The position numbers were made by a program, and so were the translations under genes. From Afipia sp. 64-13 (GTDB taxonomy: Bacteria; Pseudomonadota; Alphaproteobacteria; Rhizobiales; Xanthobacteraceae): DNA of 53,243 bases. Below are positions 24,012 to 32,273 of the stretch, piece after piece (position 1 is the stretch's first letter; each line of letters starts with the position of its first letter). The stretch is from contig MKUJ01000020.1 of NCBI GenBank assembly GCA_001897755.1, positions 1 to 53,243 on the forward strand, in the 5' to 3' direction. The notes under the pieces are model-generated. The model was given only the letters and a program-made list of their open reading frames with translations. It was not told where the DNA came from and did no database searches.

Positions 24012-25358
24012 TTATCTCGCGGGGAACGTCATCACGACGCGCAGACCTCCGAGATCGGCGCTTTCAAAAGCCAGCATGCCGCCATAGGCCGCCACCAGAT
24101 CCCGCACGATCGCAAGACCGAAACCGGTCCCGTCGACCTCATTGTCCCAGCGCTTGCCGCGTTCGATGGAGTCGATCGCGTGATGCGGCATGCCCGGCCC
24201 GTCATCCTCGATGACGAAGCGCAGTTGACCGTTCTTGGTCGCGGCCGTGATGCTGACGATCCCGCTCGCCCATTTTCCGGCGTTGTCGAGCAGGTTGCCG
24301 AGAATTTCGGTCAGGTCGCCGGCCTCGCCGTCAAACATCGGCTCGCCGTCGATCCGAAGCCGCCATTGCAGATCGCGGGACCGATTGAGCTTACCCAGGG
24401 CCTCGATGGCTTTCGTCACGATCGGCCGCACCGGCGTCGATTGACCGCCGAGCCGGCCCACCAGCCCGACACGCGCGCGCGCCAGCGCCCGCCGGACGTG
24501 GCTGTCCATGGCGTGGACCTGCTCGCCGATATCTTTTGCCAGATCGCTTTGTCCGCGATCGGTCATGTCGCGGGCGACGGCGCCGAGAATGGCGAGCGGT
24601 GTCTTCAGGCCATGGGCGAGATCGCCGGCATGCGCGCGCGCCTCGGCAACGGCGACGTCCTGAAACGCGATCAGCCGGTTCAGATCGTCGACCACCGGCT
24701 GCACCTCGTCGGGAAAGCGGCCGGACAAGGTCCGCGTCGCGCCGCTGTGGATGGCTTTCAGGCCGGTGCTCAGCGTCCGGAAGGGGCGCAGCGCCATATG
24801 CAGGAAGGTCGCCATCGCCGCCGTCAGCAATGCTGCGAGCACAAGAAGCGAGGGAATCAGGAACTGCAGAAACGCGCTGCGCGCCGTGACGATGTCGCGC
24901 CGGTCCAGCGCCACCGTGATCAGCGCATTGCCGGCGCCGGCAGGGGATTCCAGCACCACGCGGCGGCTGATCGAGATCAGTTCGAGGCCGTTCGGCATCG
25001 TGGCCATGCCGATATGCGGCTTGGTTGCCGACGCGGTCCGGTCGGCGGGAAGGTTGAAGTCCCACAACGAGCGCGAGCGCAGCCGGCCGCCGGAGGGTGT
25101 CTCGATTTGCCAGTAAAGGCCGCTATAGGGCTCGTTGAAACGGGGGTCGGCGGGCTCGGCATCGAGCGCCGGTCTGTCATTGTCGATCCGGACCTGAGCC
25201 GCGAGGGTCTGCAAATGCTGGGTGAGATCGTAGATCGCGCGGCGCTCCACCTCGCGTTCGAACAACCATGTCAGCGCCACGCCGCCCAGGGCTAGCGCAA
25301 GCAGGATCAGGGCACCGGACAGGATCGTGAGGCGGACGAAAAGCGAGCGGCCGATCAT
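24012..25358 (-). CDS. Sensor histidine kinase, PhoQ-like
   Basis: The 448-residue kinase has two membrane helices (about 8-32 and 166-188) around a periplasmic sensor domain, a HAMP-like linker, the phosphorylation site His249 in DLAHGLKTPL, and an ATPase domain with NLLDNAGKWA, DDGPGM and GTGFGLAIV. The start ATG overlaps the response regulator stop (ATGA), so kinase and regulator are made together. With PepSY proteins on both sides, the pair resembles PhoPQ-type systems that sense envelope conditions or divalent cations; the exact signal is unknown. Confidence 0.92.
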   Translation of the reverse strand: MIGRSLFVRLTILSGALILLALALGGVALTWLFEREVERRAIYDLTQHLQTLAAQVRIDNDRPALDAEPADPRFNEPYSGLYWQIETPSGGRLRSRSLWDFNLPADRTASATKPHIGMATMPNGLELISISRRVVLESPAGAGNALITVALDRRDIVTARSAFLQFLIPSLLVLAALLTAAMATFLHMALRPFRTLSTGLKAIHSGATRTLSGRFPDEVQPVVDDLNRLIAFQDVAVAEARAHAGDLAHGLKTPLAILGAVARDMTDRGQSDLAKDIGEQVHAMDSHVRRALARARVGLVGRLGGQSTPVRPIVTKAIEALGKLNRSRDLQWRLRIDGEPMFDGEAGDLTEILGNLLDNAGKWASGIVSITAATKNGQLRFVIEDDGPGMPHHAIDSIERGKRWDNEVDGTGFGLAIVRDLVAAYGGMLAFESADLGGLRVVMTFPAR

Positions 25359-26020
25359 TTGGGATCAGCGGCGATGCAGTAGCCGTGGCCGCGGCGGGTT
25401 TCGATGACGTTGCTGCCGATCTTGCGCCGGACCCGCGTGATCAAGGCTTCGAGTGCGTTGGTTTCGCATTCGTCGCTGCTGGAATAGACGTGTTCGATCA
25501 GTTCGCTTTGCGAGAGCACGCGCCCGCGATGCATCATCAACTGCGCGAGCAGGCGATATTCCAGCGCCGAGAGCGAAACGGCGTCGGCGTCGACCGTCAC
25601 GGTGCGCGATCTGGTATCGAGTTCGACGGGCCCCGCCTTGAGGATGGAATCCGCGACGCCGGCAGCGCGCCGCGTGATCGCCCGCAGCCGCGCCAGCAAT
25701 TCCTCCATCTGGAAGGGCTTTGCGAGATAATCGTCGGCGCCGGCATCGATGCCTTCGACCTTTTCGCGCCAGCTATCGCGCGCGGTCAGGATCAGAACCG
25801 GCGTCGCGACGCCCGCCGCGCGCAGCCGTTTGAGAACGGTCAGGCCGTCCAGCCTGGGCAGGCCGAGATCGAGAATGACCGCATCATAGTCCTGGGTTTC
25901 GGCCTGAAACCAGGCATCCTCGCCGTCCGCGGCAAGATCGACCACCCATCCGGCGCGTTCGAGGGCGACGCGGATGTCGGCAGCGATACGGCGCTCATCT
26001 TCCACGACAAGCACGCGCAT
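25355..26020 (-). CDS. OmpR-family response regulator
   Basis: The 221-residue protein has a receiver domain (acidic pocket VVEDE, phospho-acceptor Asp51 in DAVILDLGLP, Thr in LILTARDSW, Lys in YLAKPF) and a C-terminal winged helix (about 125-220; RLLAQLMMHRGRVLSQSEL, NALEALITRVRRKIG). It is transcribed with the PepSY gene upstream (2-nt gap) and the kinase downstream (4-bp overlap). Confidence 0.94.
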   Translation of the reverse strand: MRVLVVEDERRIAADIRVALERAGWVVDLAADGEDAWFQAETQDYDAVILDLGLPRLDGLTVLKRLRAAGVATPVLILTARDSWREKVEGIDAGADDYLAKPFQMEELLARLRAITRRAAGVADSILKAGPVELDTRSRTVTVDADAVSLSALEYRLLAQLMMHRGRVLSQSELIEHVYSSSDECETNALEALITRVRRKIGSNVIETRRGHGYCIAADPK

Positions 26021-26022
26021 GA

Positions 26023-26358
26023 TCAGTCGTCTTTCAGCTTCAGGATCGACAAGGATTTGGCGTTCACTTCGATTTTCTTCCGCCGTCCATCATCGGCCAA
26101 AAGCTTGATCTTGTATACCCAGAGCCCGTCGTCGCGCTCGAGCTCGACCTTGAGGACCTGTCCTTTCACCTGCTGGCGCACGGATTCGAGCACTTCGGCA
26201 AAGGAACGGATTTCGCCGCGCTCCACCGCGTCGAGCGCGCAATCCTGATCGCGCTTGCAGTGCTTGTCGTCATCGCCCGCGATCGCGCCTGCTCCCTGCG
26301 CCGCAAGCAGCAGCAGGGCAGTCACCGTCATGATCAGTAGGGATCTCCACTTCTTCAC
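26023..26358 (-). CDS. Exported PepSY-domain protein
   Basis: The 111-residue protein has a signal peptide (1-28), a two-Cys segment (HCKRDQDCALDAVE) and a PepSY domain (about 45-110; SFAEVLESVRQQVKGQVLKV, VYKIKLLADDGRRKKIEV). It is probably periplasmic. PepSY proteins are often encoded with PhoPQ-like pairs and may modulate the sensor. A 41-codon membrane peptide lies immediately upstream. Confidence 0.88.
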   Translation of the reverse strand: MKKWRSLLIMTVTALLLLAAQGAGAIAGDDDKHCKRDQDCALDAVERGEIRSFAEVLESVRQQVKGQVLKVELERDDGLWVYKIKLLADDGRRKKIEVNAKSLSILKLKDD

Positions 26359-26405
26359 CGCAGGAACACCTTGTCAGCCGGAATGATCGCTTTCGTCCGC
26401 GAGCT

Positions 26406-26531
26406 CTACCTGCGGATCGGATTCTGATCGAAAGCGAGGACCAAGCATACCGCGATCATCAAAGCGATGAATACGGGAAACTCGCCGGTTACGGCTGCGA
26501 AGGGCAAGCTGAGCAGCATCAGGATGGCCAT
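26406..26531 (-). CDS. Small membrane peptide (41 residues) ahead of the PepSY / two-component operon
   Basis: A 42-codon frame runs from ATG 26531 to TAG 26406-26408. An AAGGCGG site lies at a suitable distance before the ATG. The peptide begins MAILMLLSLPFAAVTGEFP, then VFIALMIAVCLVLAF, and ends DQNPIRR: one or two hydrophobic segments with a charged tail. It lies 47 nt before the PepSY start on the same strand and could be co-transcribed. Small single-span peptides near PhoPQ-type sensors can modulate them; here that role is inferred. The rest of the 306-bp gap (26359-26664) is promoter sequence. Confidence 0.55.
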   Translation of the reverse strand: MAILMLLSLPFAAVTGEFPVFIALMIAVCLVLAFDQNPIRR

Positions 26532-26631
26532 GGTTGCACCGCCTTTGTCAGGATTGGTTCGAAAGATAGCGGATCGGACCTGACGGCACGCTGACGCGGG
26601 GTGTCAGCTTGCGGTGGGGGAGGTGGACTAG

Positions 26632-26647
26632 TGTGATGCCAGTCACA
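26632..26647. promoter_or_regulatory. CRP/FNR-like palindrome TGTGA-N6-TCACA
   Basis: The site TGTGATGCCAGTCACA matches the CRP consensus half-sites exactly, 17 nt before the ATG at 26665. So close to the start it would act as a repressor site for that gene, or serve the divergent operon. A chance match is possible. Confidence 0.4.
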
Positions 26648-26664
26648 TCAAGAAAGGAAAACAG

Positions 26665-26934
26665 ATGCGAATTCCAGCTGTTGCTCTGCTTCTCACGGTT
26701 TCCGCCGCCAGCATCGCGCCGGCCTCGGCGGATCGGCTGAAGTGCAACTATCTGCCGCGCGACAAATGGATCGGCGTCGAGACGGTGATCGGCAAGATGG
26801 AGGCCATGGGCTACCGGGTTCGCAGCACCGAGGCCGATGACGGGTGCTGGGAGGTCAAGGCCATCGATCGCAACGGCGCGAAGGTGAAGATGCTGTTCGA
26901 TCCGGCCACGGGCGAGCCGGTCCGCCGGCGCTAG
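26665..26934 (+). CDS. Exported PepSY-domain protein (short)
   Basis: The 89-residue protein has a signal peptide (1-22, cut near ASADR) and a short PepSY-like domain (WIGVETVIGKMEAMGYRV, WEVKAIDRNGAKVKMLFDP, ending in Arg-rich VRRR). Two Cys residues (near 26 and 62) may form a disulfide. ATG 26665 follows AAGGAAA. It diverges from the PepSY/two-component operon and has its own terminator, so it may be a target or accessory of that system. Confidence 0.82.
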   Translation: MRIPAVALLLTVSAASIAPASADRLKCNYLPRDKWIGVETVIGKMEAMGYRVRSTEADDGCWEVKAIDRNGAKVKMLFDPATGEPVRRR

Positions 26935-26968
26935 GCTGAAGCCGGTCGAAGACCACCGTTCAAAACGC

Positions 26969-27000
26969 CAAGGGGCGCCGTGAGGGCGCCCCTTGTTTTT
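26969..27000 (+). terminator. Rho-independent terminator after the short PepSY gene
   Basis: An 11-bp GC-rich stem (CAAGGGGCGCC / GGCGCCCCTTG) with a short loop is followed by TTTTT. It separates the gene from the convergent nitrilase gene. Confidence 0.88.
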
Positions 27001-27017
27001 GACGATTGCCGCAAACC

Positions 27018-28052
27018 CTAGTGGCGCAAGCCGGGCTCGTCGTCAGGCAGCGCCTCACTGCCCTGCGGCGGCGCAATCTCATCGTCGATGAACGACACCG
27101 GATGCAGCCGCCGGCGATTGACGGTGAGGGAAAATACGTCGAAGCGATTGTAATAGCCGGTGACGTCGTGGAATTGCTTCGGTTCGACGCAGCGCGCCAG
27201 ATCGAATTCGGCGTAGGCGATGCCCTCGTCGTCCTGCAGAAAATCGCCCGTCGTCTCGCCGGTCGGATCGACAAAGAAACTCGCCGCGCGCGGCACGCGG
27301 TCGATGATATCCGCGACCTTCGAGTCGCGATCGATCAGGAACTGGCGCATCGCCGCGTCCATATAGCCGGCGGTGTTCATGCCGAAGGCCTTCGCCTCGA
27401 AGGAATGGGCGCTGGAGCGGATGCGGTTGGCGGCGACATTGTTGAAATTGTCGCCATTGCCGGGGCGGCGCGTTGGCCACAGCGCCGGCCAGCTTGAGAT
27501 GTGAATCTGCTCGGCCTGCGCCATCAGCGAATAGCGCGCCAGCGGATTGGTGTTTTCGCCGCAGATGAGCTGTCCGACCCGGCCGACCTGCGTCTCGACC
27601 ACCTTCAGGCCCGCGCCGTCGCCCGCCGCCCAGGTGAGCTTCTCATAGAAGGTCGGCACCAGCTTGCGGTGATGATTGAGAATGGCGCCGTCGTGACTGA
27701 TGATGATATTGGAATTCCATAGTGCGCCGACGCTGGCTGGCGAGCTTTCACTGATGCCGATCGAGATGCAGATGCCGAGCGTCTTGGCCTCGCGCCGCAG
27801 GGAGGCGATTTCCGGTCCTTTCGGCGAGACCGACTGGTCGGCCATCAACGCGAACAGATCGTGGTTTTCGATCGGCGCCCACAGGCCCGACCATACCGGG
27901 AAAGCTGGAATATAGGTCTCCGGGAACGCGACCAGTTGCGCGCCGGCGCGGGCCGCCTCGCGGACCAGCGAAATGGCCTTGGCCGTGGTCGCGGCGCGGT
28001 CGAGAAACACGGGGGCGGCATGGACGGCGGCGACTTTGACAGGCGACGACAT
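27018..28052 (-). CDS. Nitrilase
   Basis: The 344-residue protein carries the nitrilase catalytic triad Glu45 (AFPETYIP), Lys130 (HHRKLVPT) and Cys164 (LICGENTNP). Length and motifs fit the true nitrilases (arylacetonitrilase/aliphatic group) that convert R-CN to R-COOH and ammonia. The frame is open 27 codons upstream, but ATG 28052 has AAGGAG 9 nt before it and gives the family N-terminus (MSSPVKVAAVHAAP). The natural nitrile is unknown. It diverges from a LysR gene, with paired inverted repeats between them, and lies next to a Liv/Urt-type transporter. Confidence 0.9.
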   Translation of the reverse strand: MSSPVKVAAVHAAPVFLDRAATTAKAISLVREAARAGAQLVAFPETYIPAFPVWSGLWAPIENHDLFALMADQSVSPKGPEIASLRREAKTLGICISIGISESSPASVGALWNSNIIISHDGAILNHHRKLVPTFYEKLTWAAGDGAGLKVVETQVGRVGQLICGENTNPLARYSLMAQAEQIHISSWPALWPTRRPGNGDNFNNVAANRIRSSAHSFEAKAFGMNTAGYMDAAMRQFLIDRDSKVADIIDRVPRAASFFVDPTGETTGDFLQDDEGIAYAEFDLARCVEPKQFHDVTGYYNRFDVFSLTVNRRRLHPVSFIDDEIAPPQGSEALPDDEPGLRH

Positions 28053-28123
28053 CTGACAGGACTCCTTGACGGACCGGTTCTTCATTGATGTAAGCCCATG
28101 GGTAGCATGGTCATTGTCGCCAG

Positions 28124-28154
28124 GTGCATGCACAATCTTGCAAGCTGCCTTGCA
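28124..28154. promoter_or_regulatory. Two inverted repeats between nitrilase and lysR genes
   Basis: A perfect palindrome GTGCATGCAC (28124-28133) is followed by TGCAAG-CTGC-CTTGCA (28139-28154). Both lie 40-70 nt before the LysR start and 72-100 nt before the nitrilase start, a usual arrangement for LysR recognition and activation sites. Confidence 0.45.
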
Positions 28155-28192
28155 CGCACAACCTGCCGCCGCCTTACGGGAGCTCGCCGGGA

Positions 28193-29101
28193 ATGCCGAT
28201 TAGTTTCGAATCCATCGATTGGGACGATCTTCGGGTGTTTCTCTATGCCGCGAGGACCGGCAGCCTGTCGCAGGCTGCGCGGCGCCTGCAGGTCGACCAT
28301 TCGACGGTCAGCCGTCGCATCGCACAACTCGAGGCGTCGATTGGTTCGGCGTTGCTGCTGCGCCAGCGTTCGGGTCTCAAGCTCAACGATATCGGTGAAC
28401 TGCTGCTGCGGCATGCCGAGAAGATGGAAAGCGCCGTCGTTTCCTTTCATGAGGAATTCAATGCCGACAAGGCGCTGGTCTCCGGCCATGTCCGGCTCGC
28501 GACCATGGAAGGGATCGCCTCGCTCTATATTGCGGAGCGCTGCATCGAATTGAAGAAAACAGCGCCGGGCGTGACGTTGGAACTCGTGACTTCGCCGCAG
28601 ACCATTCATGTCAACCGGCGGGAGGCGGATCTCTTTCTGAGCTTCTTCAGACCGGTGGGGCAGGGCCTCATTTCCGAGAAGATCGGCAGCTTCCGTTTGT
28701 CGCTTTACGCCTCCCAAGCCTATCTCGACAAAAATGGCACGCCGGCGAACCCGTCCGATCTGCAGAACCATGCGTTCGTGTCCTACATCGAGGACCTGAT
28801 CCTGGTGGATTCGGTGCGCTGGCTCACCGAAGTGGTGGAGGCGCCGACGGTGGTCTTCCATTCCAACAGCATGATCGCGCAGATGGGGGCGGCGGCGGGC
28901 GGGCTTGGCATTGTTTTCCTGCCGACATTCTCCGTGTCCCGGCACCCCGATCTCGTTCCGATCCTGCCCGACAGGGTGACGGCGACCCGCGAGGTCTGGC
29001 TCAATGTGCATAATGATCTGCAATTCTCGCCGCGCATTCTTGCGGTGCGTCAGTTCCTGAAAAACCTGTTCAGGAGCGATCCCGGCATGCAGGCGGTCTG
29101 A
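28193..29101 (+). CDS. LysR family transcriptional regulator
   Basis: The 302-residue protein has a LysR HTH (about 6-66; DDLRVFLYAARTGSLSQAAR, VDHSTVSRRIAQLE) and a substrate-binding domain (about 90-295; VRLATMEGIASLYIAERCIE). The frame is open upstream, but ATG 28193 fits the family and lies after a GGGA site. It diverges from the nitrilase gene and probably activates it. Its HTH and linker resemble the LysR protein at 34320-35273 on the other side of the transporter operon, suggesting duplication. Confidence 0.9.
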   Translation: MPISFESIDWDDLRVFLYAARTGSLSQAARRLQVDHSTVSRRIAQLEASIGSALLLRQRSGLKLNDIGELLLRHAEKMESAVVSFHEEFNADKALVSGHVRLATMEGIASLYIAERCIELKKTAPGVTLELVTSPQTIHVNRREADLFLSFFRPVGQGLISEKIGSFRLSLYASQAYLDKNGTPANPSDLQNHAFVSYIEDLILVDSVRWLTEVVEAPTVVFHSNSMIAQMGAAAGGLGIVFLPTFSVSRHPDLVPILPDRVTATREVWLNVHNDLQFSPRILAVRQFLKNLFRSDPGMQAV

Positions 29102-29590
29102 GCGCCGCCCGGGAGAGCTTTCCGTCGCGGCGCCTGTGCTTCTCCCTTCCGCTGTTGCATTGCACACAGATCGCGCATCCTGCCTTGCGGATAGCGGGGG
29201 CACGCGGCGGCGGCTGAACATATTCTGCTCAAAACGACTGATTTTCACGCTGTACGAACAGCGTGACGCCGATTGTCGCAGGCTGCGTGCAAGCAGATGA
29301 CTTCGTGCGTGTCGGATGCTGGATTCGTCGGCCGATATGCGAGCGGAGCGACGCCTCGCACGGTGTGCAGACACCCCGACAATCACGCACGGGCCAGTGC
29401 AAAAAAGCTGATTGCGAGAGCGGCGAACCCGTGATGGCCTAACACCCATGTCGAACTGCATATCAGATCACCGCACGTGAGCGGTGCAGATGCGATGGGG
29501 GTGAAATTTGAGGGTGTTCTGTCGTCGCGGCGCCGGTGCAATAGCACAGGCAAGCGTCGCCGTTCTTCAGTCGGCTGATTGTGTCCGCTC
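29102..29590. other. 489-bp intergenic region with several inverted repeats
   Basis: No gene is recognised. Structures seen are a perfect 9-bp hairpin TCACGCTGT / ACAGCGTGA with loop ACGA (29245-29266), and a wider imperfect pair CGTGCGTG...TCGG facing CCGA...CACGCACG (29304-29315 with 29376-29391). GTGCAAAAAAGC near 29397 resembles the core of the element shared at 35413 and 39390. The promoter of the liv operon must lie here. Confidence 0.45.
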
Positions 29591-30451
29591 ATGATCGATA
29601 CCTTGCTGTTGCTGGCATTGAACGGATTGATCTGGGGCCTGATTATCGCGCTGATCGCGCTCGGCCTGTCGATCATTTTTGGTCTTCTTGACATCATCAA
29701 TATCGCCCATGGCGACTTCTTCATGGTCGGCACCGTGCTGGCATGGTTCGTCCTGGAGGCGACAGGCAATTTCTGGATCGGCTTTCTGATCGTCCCGCTG
29801 ATCTGCTTCATTCTCGGCGCACTGATCCAGCGTATCGTGATCCAGCCGATCCGCGGCGCCGCGGCCCTGTCGATCGTGGCGACCTTCGGCGTCTCGCTGA
29901 TCCTGCAGGAAGTCGTGCGCATGACATTCGGCGCGACCCCGCATCGCATGCTGCCGCCGGTGCAGGGCACCATGCCGCTGTTCGGCATCCAGTATGACAT
30001 CTACCGCATCTATGCCGCTGCGTTCTCGCTTGCTGCGCTGATCGCGTTCTTCCTGTTCCTGAACTACACCAAGCTCGGCACCTGGATGCGCGCGGTGCGG
30101 CATGACCGCGAGACCGCGACCGCGATGGGGATTCCGGCGAAGTTCATCTACATTCTGACCTTCGCGGTGGGCTTCGCGCTGGCCGGCTTTGGCGGTGTGG
30201 TGGCCGCGCCGATCACGACCGTCGATTTCAGGGGCGGCGTCGATCTGCTGCCGGTGTGCTTCATCGCGGTGATCATCGGCGGCCTTGGCAATCTGCCCGG
30301 TACCGCGGCGGCCGCCATCCTGCTCGCGCTGATGGAAGGCATGATCCAGAGTGTCGCCAACCCGACCATTGCACGCATTTCCTCGCTGGTGCTGATGAGC
30401 GCGGTTCTGTTGCTGCGGCCGCAGGGCCTGTTCAAGGGATTTGCCAAGTGA
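29591..30451 (+). CDS. livH: Branched-chain-amino-acid/urea-type ABC transporter permease (LivH)
   Basis: The 286-residue membrane protein has about eight hydrophobic segments and the LivH/UrtB N-terminal signature (GLIWGLIIALIALGLSIIFG, NIAHGDFFMVG) plus the EAA-like region (GFGGVVAAPITTVDFRGGVD). ATG 29591 is chosen; the frame opens four codons earlier. Its stop overlaps the livM GTG start. It forms half of the inner-membrane channel in the five-gene livHMGFK operon. Confidence 0.92.
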   Translation: MIDTLLLLALNGLIWGLIIALIALGLSIIFGLLDIINIAHGDFFMVGTVLAWFVLEATGNFWIGFLIVPLICFILGALIQRIVIQPIRGAAALSIVATFGVSLILQEVVRMTFGATPHRMLPPVQGTMPLFGIQYDIYRIYAAAFSLAALIAFFLFLNYTKLGTWMRAVRHDRETATAMGIPAKFIYILTFAVGFALAGFGGVVAAPITTVDFRGGVDLLPVCFIAVIIGGLGNLPGTAAAAILLALMEGMIQSVANPTIARISSLVLMSAVLLLRPQGLFKGFAK

Positions 30452-31497
30452 GTATCCCGGTCAAACAGGAGATGCTGTCGCCGGAAGTCCGCCGCGCCCG
30501 GATCGAGCGCGTGCTGATGATTGTGTTCGCTTTGTTTCTGCTCACCGTGCCATGGACCGTTCCGGCGCTGATCAATACCTTCTGGGTCAGCGTGATCGCG
30601 GAGATCCTGATCTGGTCGCTGTTCGCCGCCAGCACCAATCTGCTGTTCGGCTATGTCGGGCTGCTGTCGTTCGGGCAGGCGCTGTTCTTCGGATTCGGCA
30701 TGTACGGCGTCGGCATCGGCATCGATCAGCTCGGTCTGTCGTTCTGGCCGGCGTTCGGCCTTGGCATCGTCGCGTCGATGGCGATGGCGCTGGTCGCCGG
30801 TATCTTCGCGGTACGTCTGACCTGGCACTATTTCGCCATCATCACCGTGGTGTTCTCGCTGATCTTCTATTTCCTCGCGGTGAGCATGAAGTGGCTGACC
30901 GGCGGCGACGACGGCATCAACTTCTCGCTGCCGCCGACATTCACGTTCGGCGGCACGCAGTGGAGCTTCGCCGATCCGAACTTCCAGTACTTCTTCATTC
31001 TCGCGACCGTCGCGGTGTGCTTCTACCTGATGCACCGCGTGATCGGCAGTCCGCTCGGCAAGGCGTTCATGGCGGTGCGCGACAATGACGTGCGGGCCTC
31101 GCTGATCGGCCTCAACGTTTATCTGATCCGCCTCACGGCTTTTGTGATGGCCGGCTTTCTCGCCGGCGTCGCCGGCGCGCTGTTCGCCTATTTCGGCCGC
31201 TACGCCTCGGCGACCTACATGTTCTATCACGTCTCGGGCGAAGGCCTGGTGTGGAGCATCGTCGGCGGCGCGGGCACGCTGTTCGGCCCGATCGTCGGCA
31301 CCACGTTGTTCATCATCATCCGCGAGGTGGTCTCGACCCATTGGGAGCATCATTCGCTGATCGTCGGCGTGATGGCGATTCTCGTGGTGATTCTCGCACC
31401 GAAAGGACTAGTCGGGTTGTGGCGCGATGCCATCGACCGTCTGCTGACGCGCCCGGCTGATCAGGCCGCGCCGGCCAAGCTGCGGGTGGAATCATGA
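30448..31497 (+). CDS. livM: Branched-chain-amino-acid/urea-type ABC transporter permease (LivM)
   Basis: The 349-residue membrane protein has an N-terminal cytoplasmic segment, about ten hydrophobic segments, and the LivM signature (LFGYVGLLSFGQALFFGFGMYG; KAFMAVRDNDVRASLIG; GVAGALFAYFGRYAS). GTG 30448 overlaps the livH stop as GTGA; ATG 30472 is an alternative. It forms the second half of the channel. Its stop overlaps livG by 4 bp. Confidence 0.92.
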   Translation: MSIPVKQEMLSPEVRRARIERVLMIVFALFLLTVPWTVPALINTFWVSVIAEILIWSLFAASTNLLFGYVGLLSFGQALFFGFGMYGVGIGIDQLGLSFWPAFGLGIVASMAMALVAGIFAVRLTWHYFAIITVVFSLIFYFLAVSMKWLTGGDDGINFSLPPTFTFGGTQWSFADPNFQYFFILATVAVCFYLMHRVIGSPLGKAFMAVRDNDVRASLIGLNVYLIRLTAFVMAGFLAGVAGALFAYFGRYASATYMFYHVSGEGLVWSIVGGAGTLFGPIVGTTLFIIIREVVSTHWEHHSLIVGVMAILVVILAPKGLVGLWRDAIDRLLTRPADQAAPAKLRVES

Positions 31498-32273
31498 GCG
31501 AGCCGATCCTGCGCACCGAGAAGCTGACCAAGACCTTCGGCGGTCTGATCGCGACCGACAATCTCACTCTCAGCCTGCCGAGCGGTCGCCTGCAGGCGAT
31601 CATCGGCCCGAATGGCGCCGGCAAGACCACGCTGTTCAACCTGATTTCCGGCCTGCTCAAGGCCGACAGCGGCCGGGTGTATTTCCGCGAGCGCGATATC
31701 ACCGGTCTTCGCCCGCACGAGATCAGCCGGCTCGGCATCAAGCGAACCATGCAGATCAAGAGCGTGTTCAACCAGCTCAGCGTGACGGAAAATCTCTGGA
31801 TCACGCGGCAATCGGCGCAGCGCTTCCTGCATCCGTTCCGCTCTGCGATGAACGATCGGGAAACCCGCGAGCGGGTGGATCAGATTCTCGAAGAGATCGG
31901 CATGACCGCGCTCGCCAAGCGCATTGCCGGAACGCTGTCCTACGGCGACGTGGCGATGCTTGAAATCGGCATGGCGCTAATCTCCGATCCTCGCCTGTTG
32001 CTGCTCGACGAGCCGATTTGCGGCATGAGCCCGGCCGAGACCGAGCGCGCGGTGGCGAAGATTCGCGAGCTGGCGCGCAAGGTCGATATCATCATCATCG
32101 AACACGACATGGAGGTGGTGTTCGGCCTCGCCGAGGACATCACCGTGCTGGCGCAGGGTGCGATTCTGGCCACTGGCAGCCCGCAGGACATTTCCAACAA
32201 CGAGCAGGTGCGCGAAGCCTATCTGGGCCGTCCCGAGGACGAAGACTACCTCGAGGAGGCCGCCCATGCTTAA
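31494..32273 (+). CDS. livG: ABC transporter ATP-binding protein (LivG/UrtD-type)
   Basis: The 259-residue ATPase has Walker A GPNGAGKTTL, a Q-loop region, an ABC signature that reads LSYGDVAMLEIGMAL, and Walker B LLLLDEP followed by CGMSPAET. The signature differs from the usual LivG LSYGxQRxLEIA. The LEIGM run and the GMS/T-x-E-T segment recall UrtD of urea transporters. The start overlaps livM by 4 bp. Confidence 0.92.
   Translation: MSEPILRTEKLTKTFGGLIATDNLTLSLPSGRLQAIIGPNGAGKTTLFNLISGLLKADSGRVYFRERDITGLRPHEISRLGIKRTMQIKSVFNQLSVTENLWITRQSAQRFLHPFRSAMNDRETRERVDQILEEIGMTALAKRIAGTLSYGDVAMLEIGMALISDPRLLLLDEPICGMSPAETERAVAKIRELARKVDIIIIEHDMEVVFGLAEDITVLAQGAILATGSPQDISNNEQVREAYLGRPEDEDYLEEAAHA

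Noticed and set aside
30148-31353. A 401-codon antisense frame over livH and livM
   Set aside because: Composition is typical of the reverse complement of a membrane protein gene; no recognisable family.
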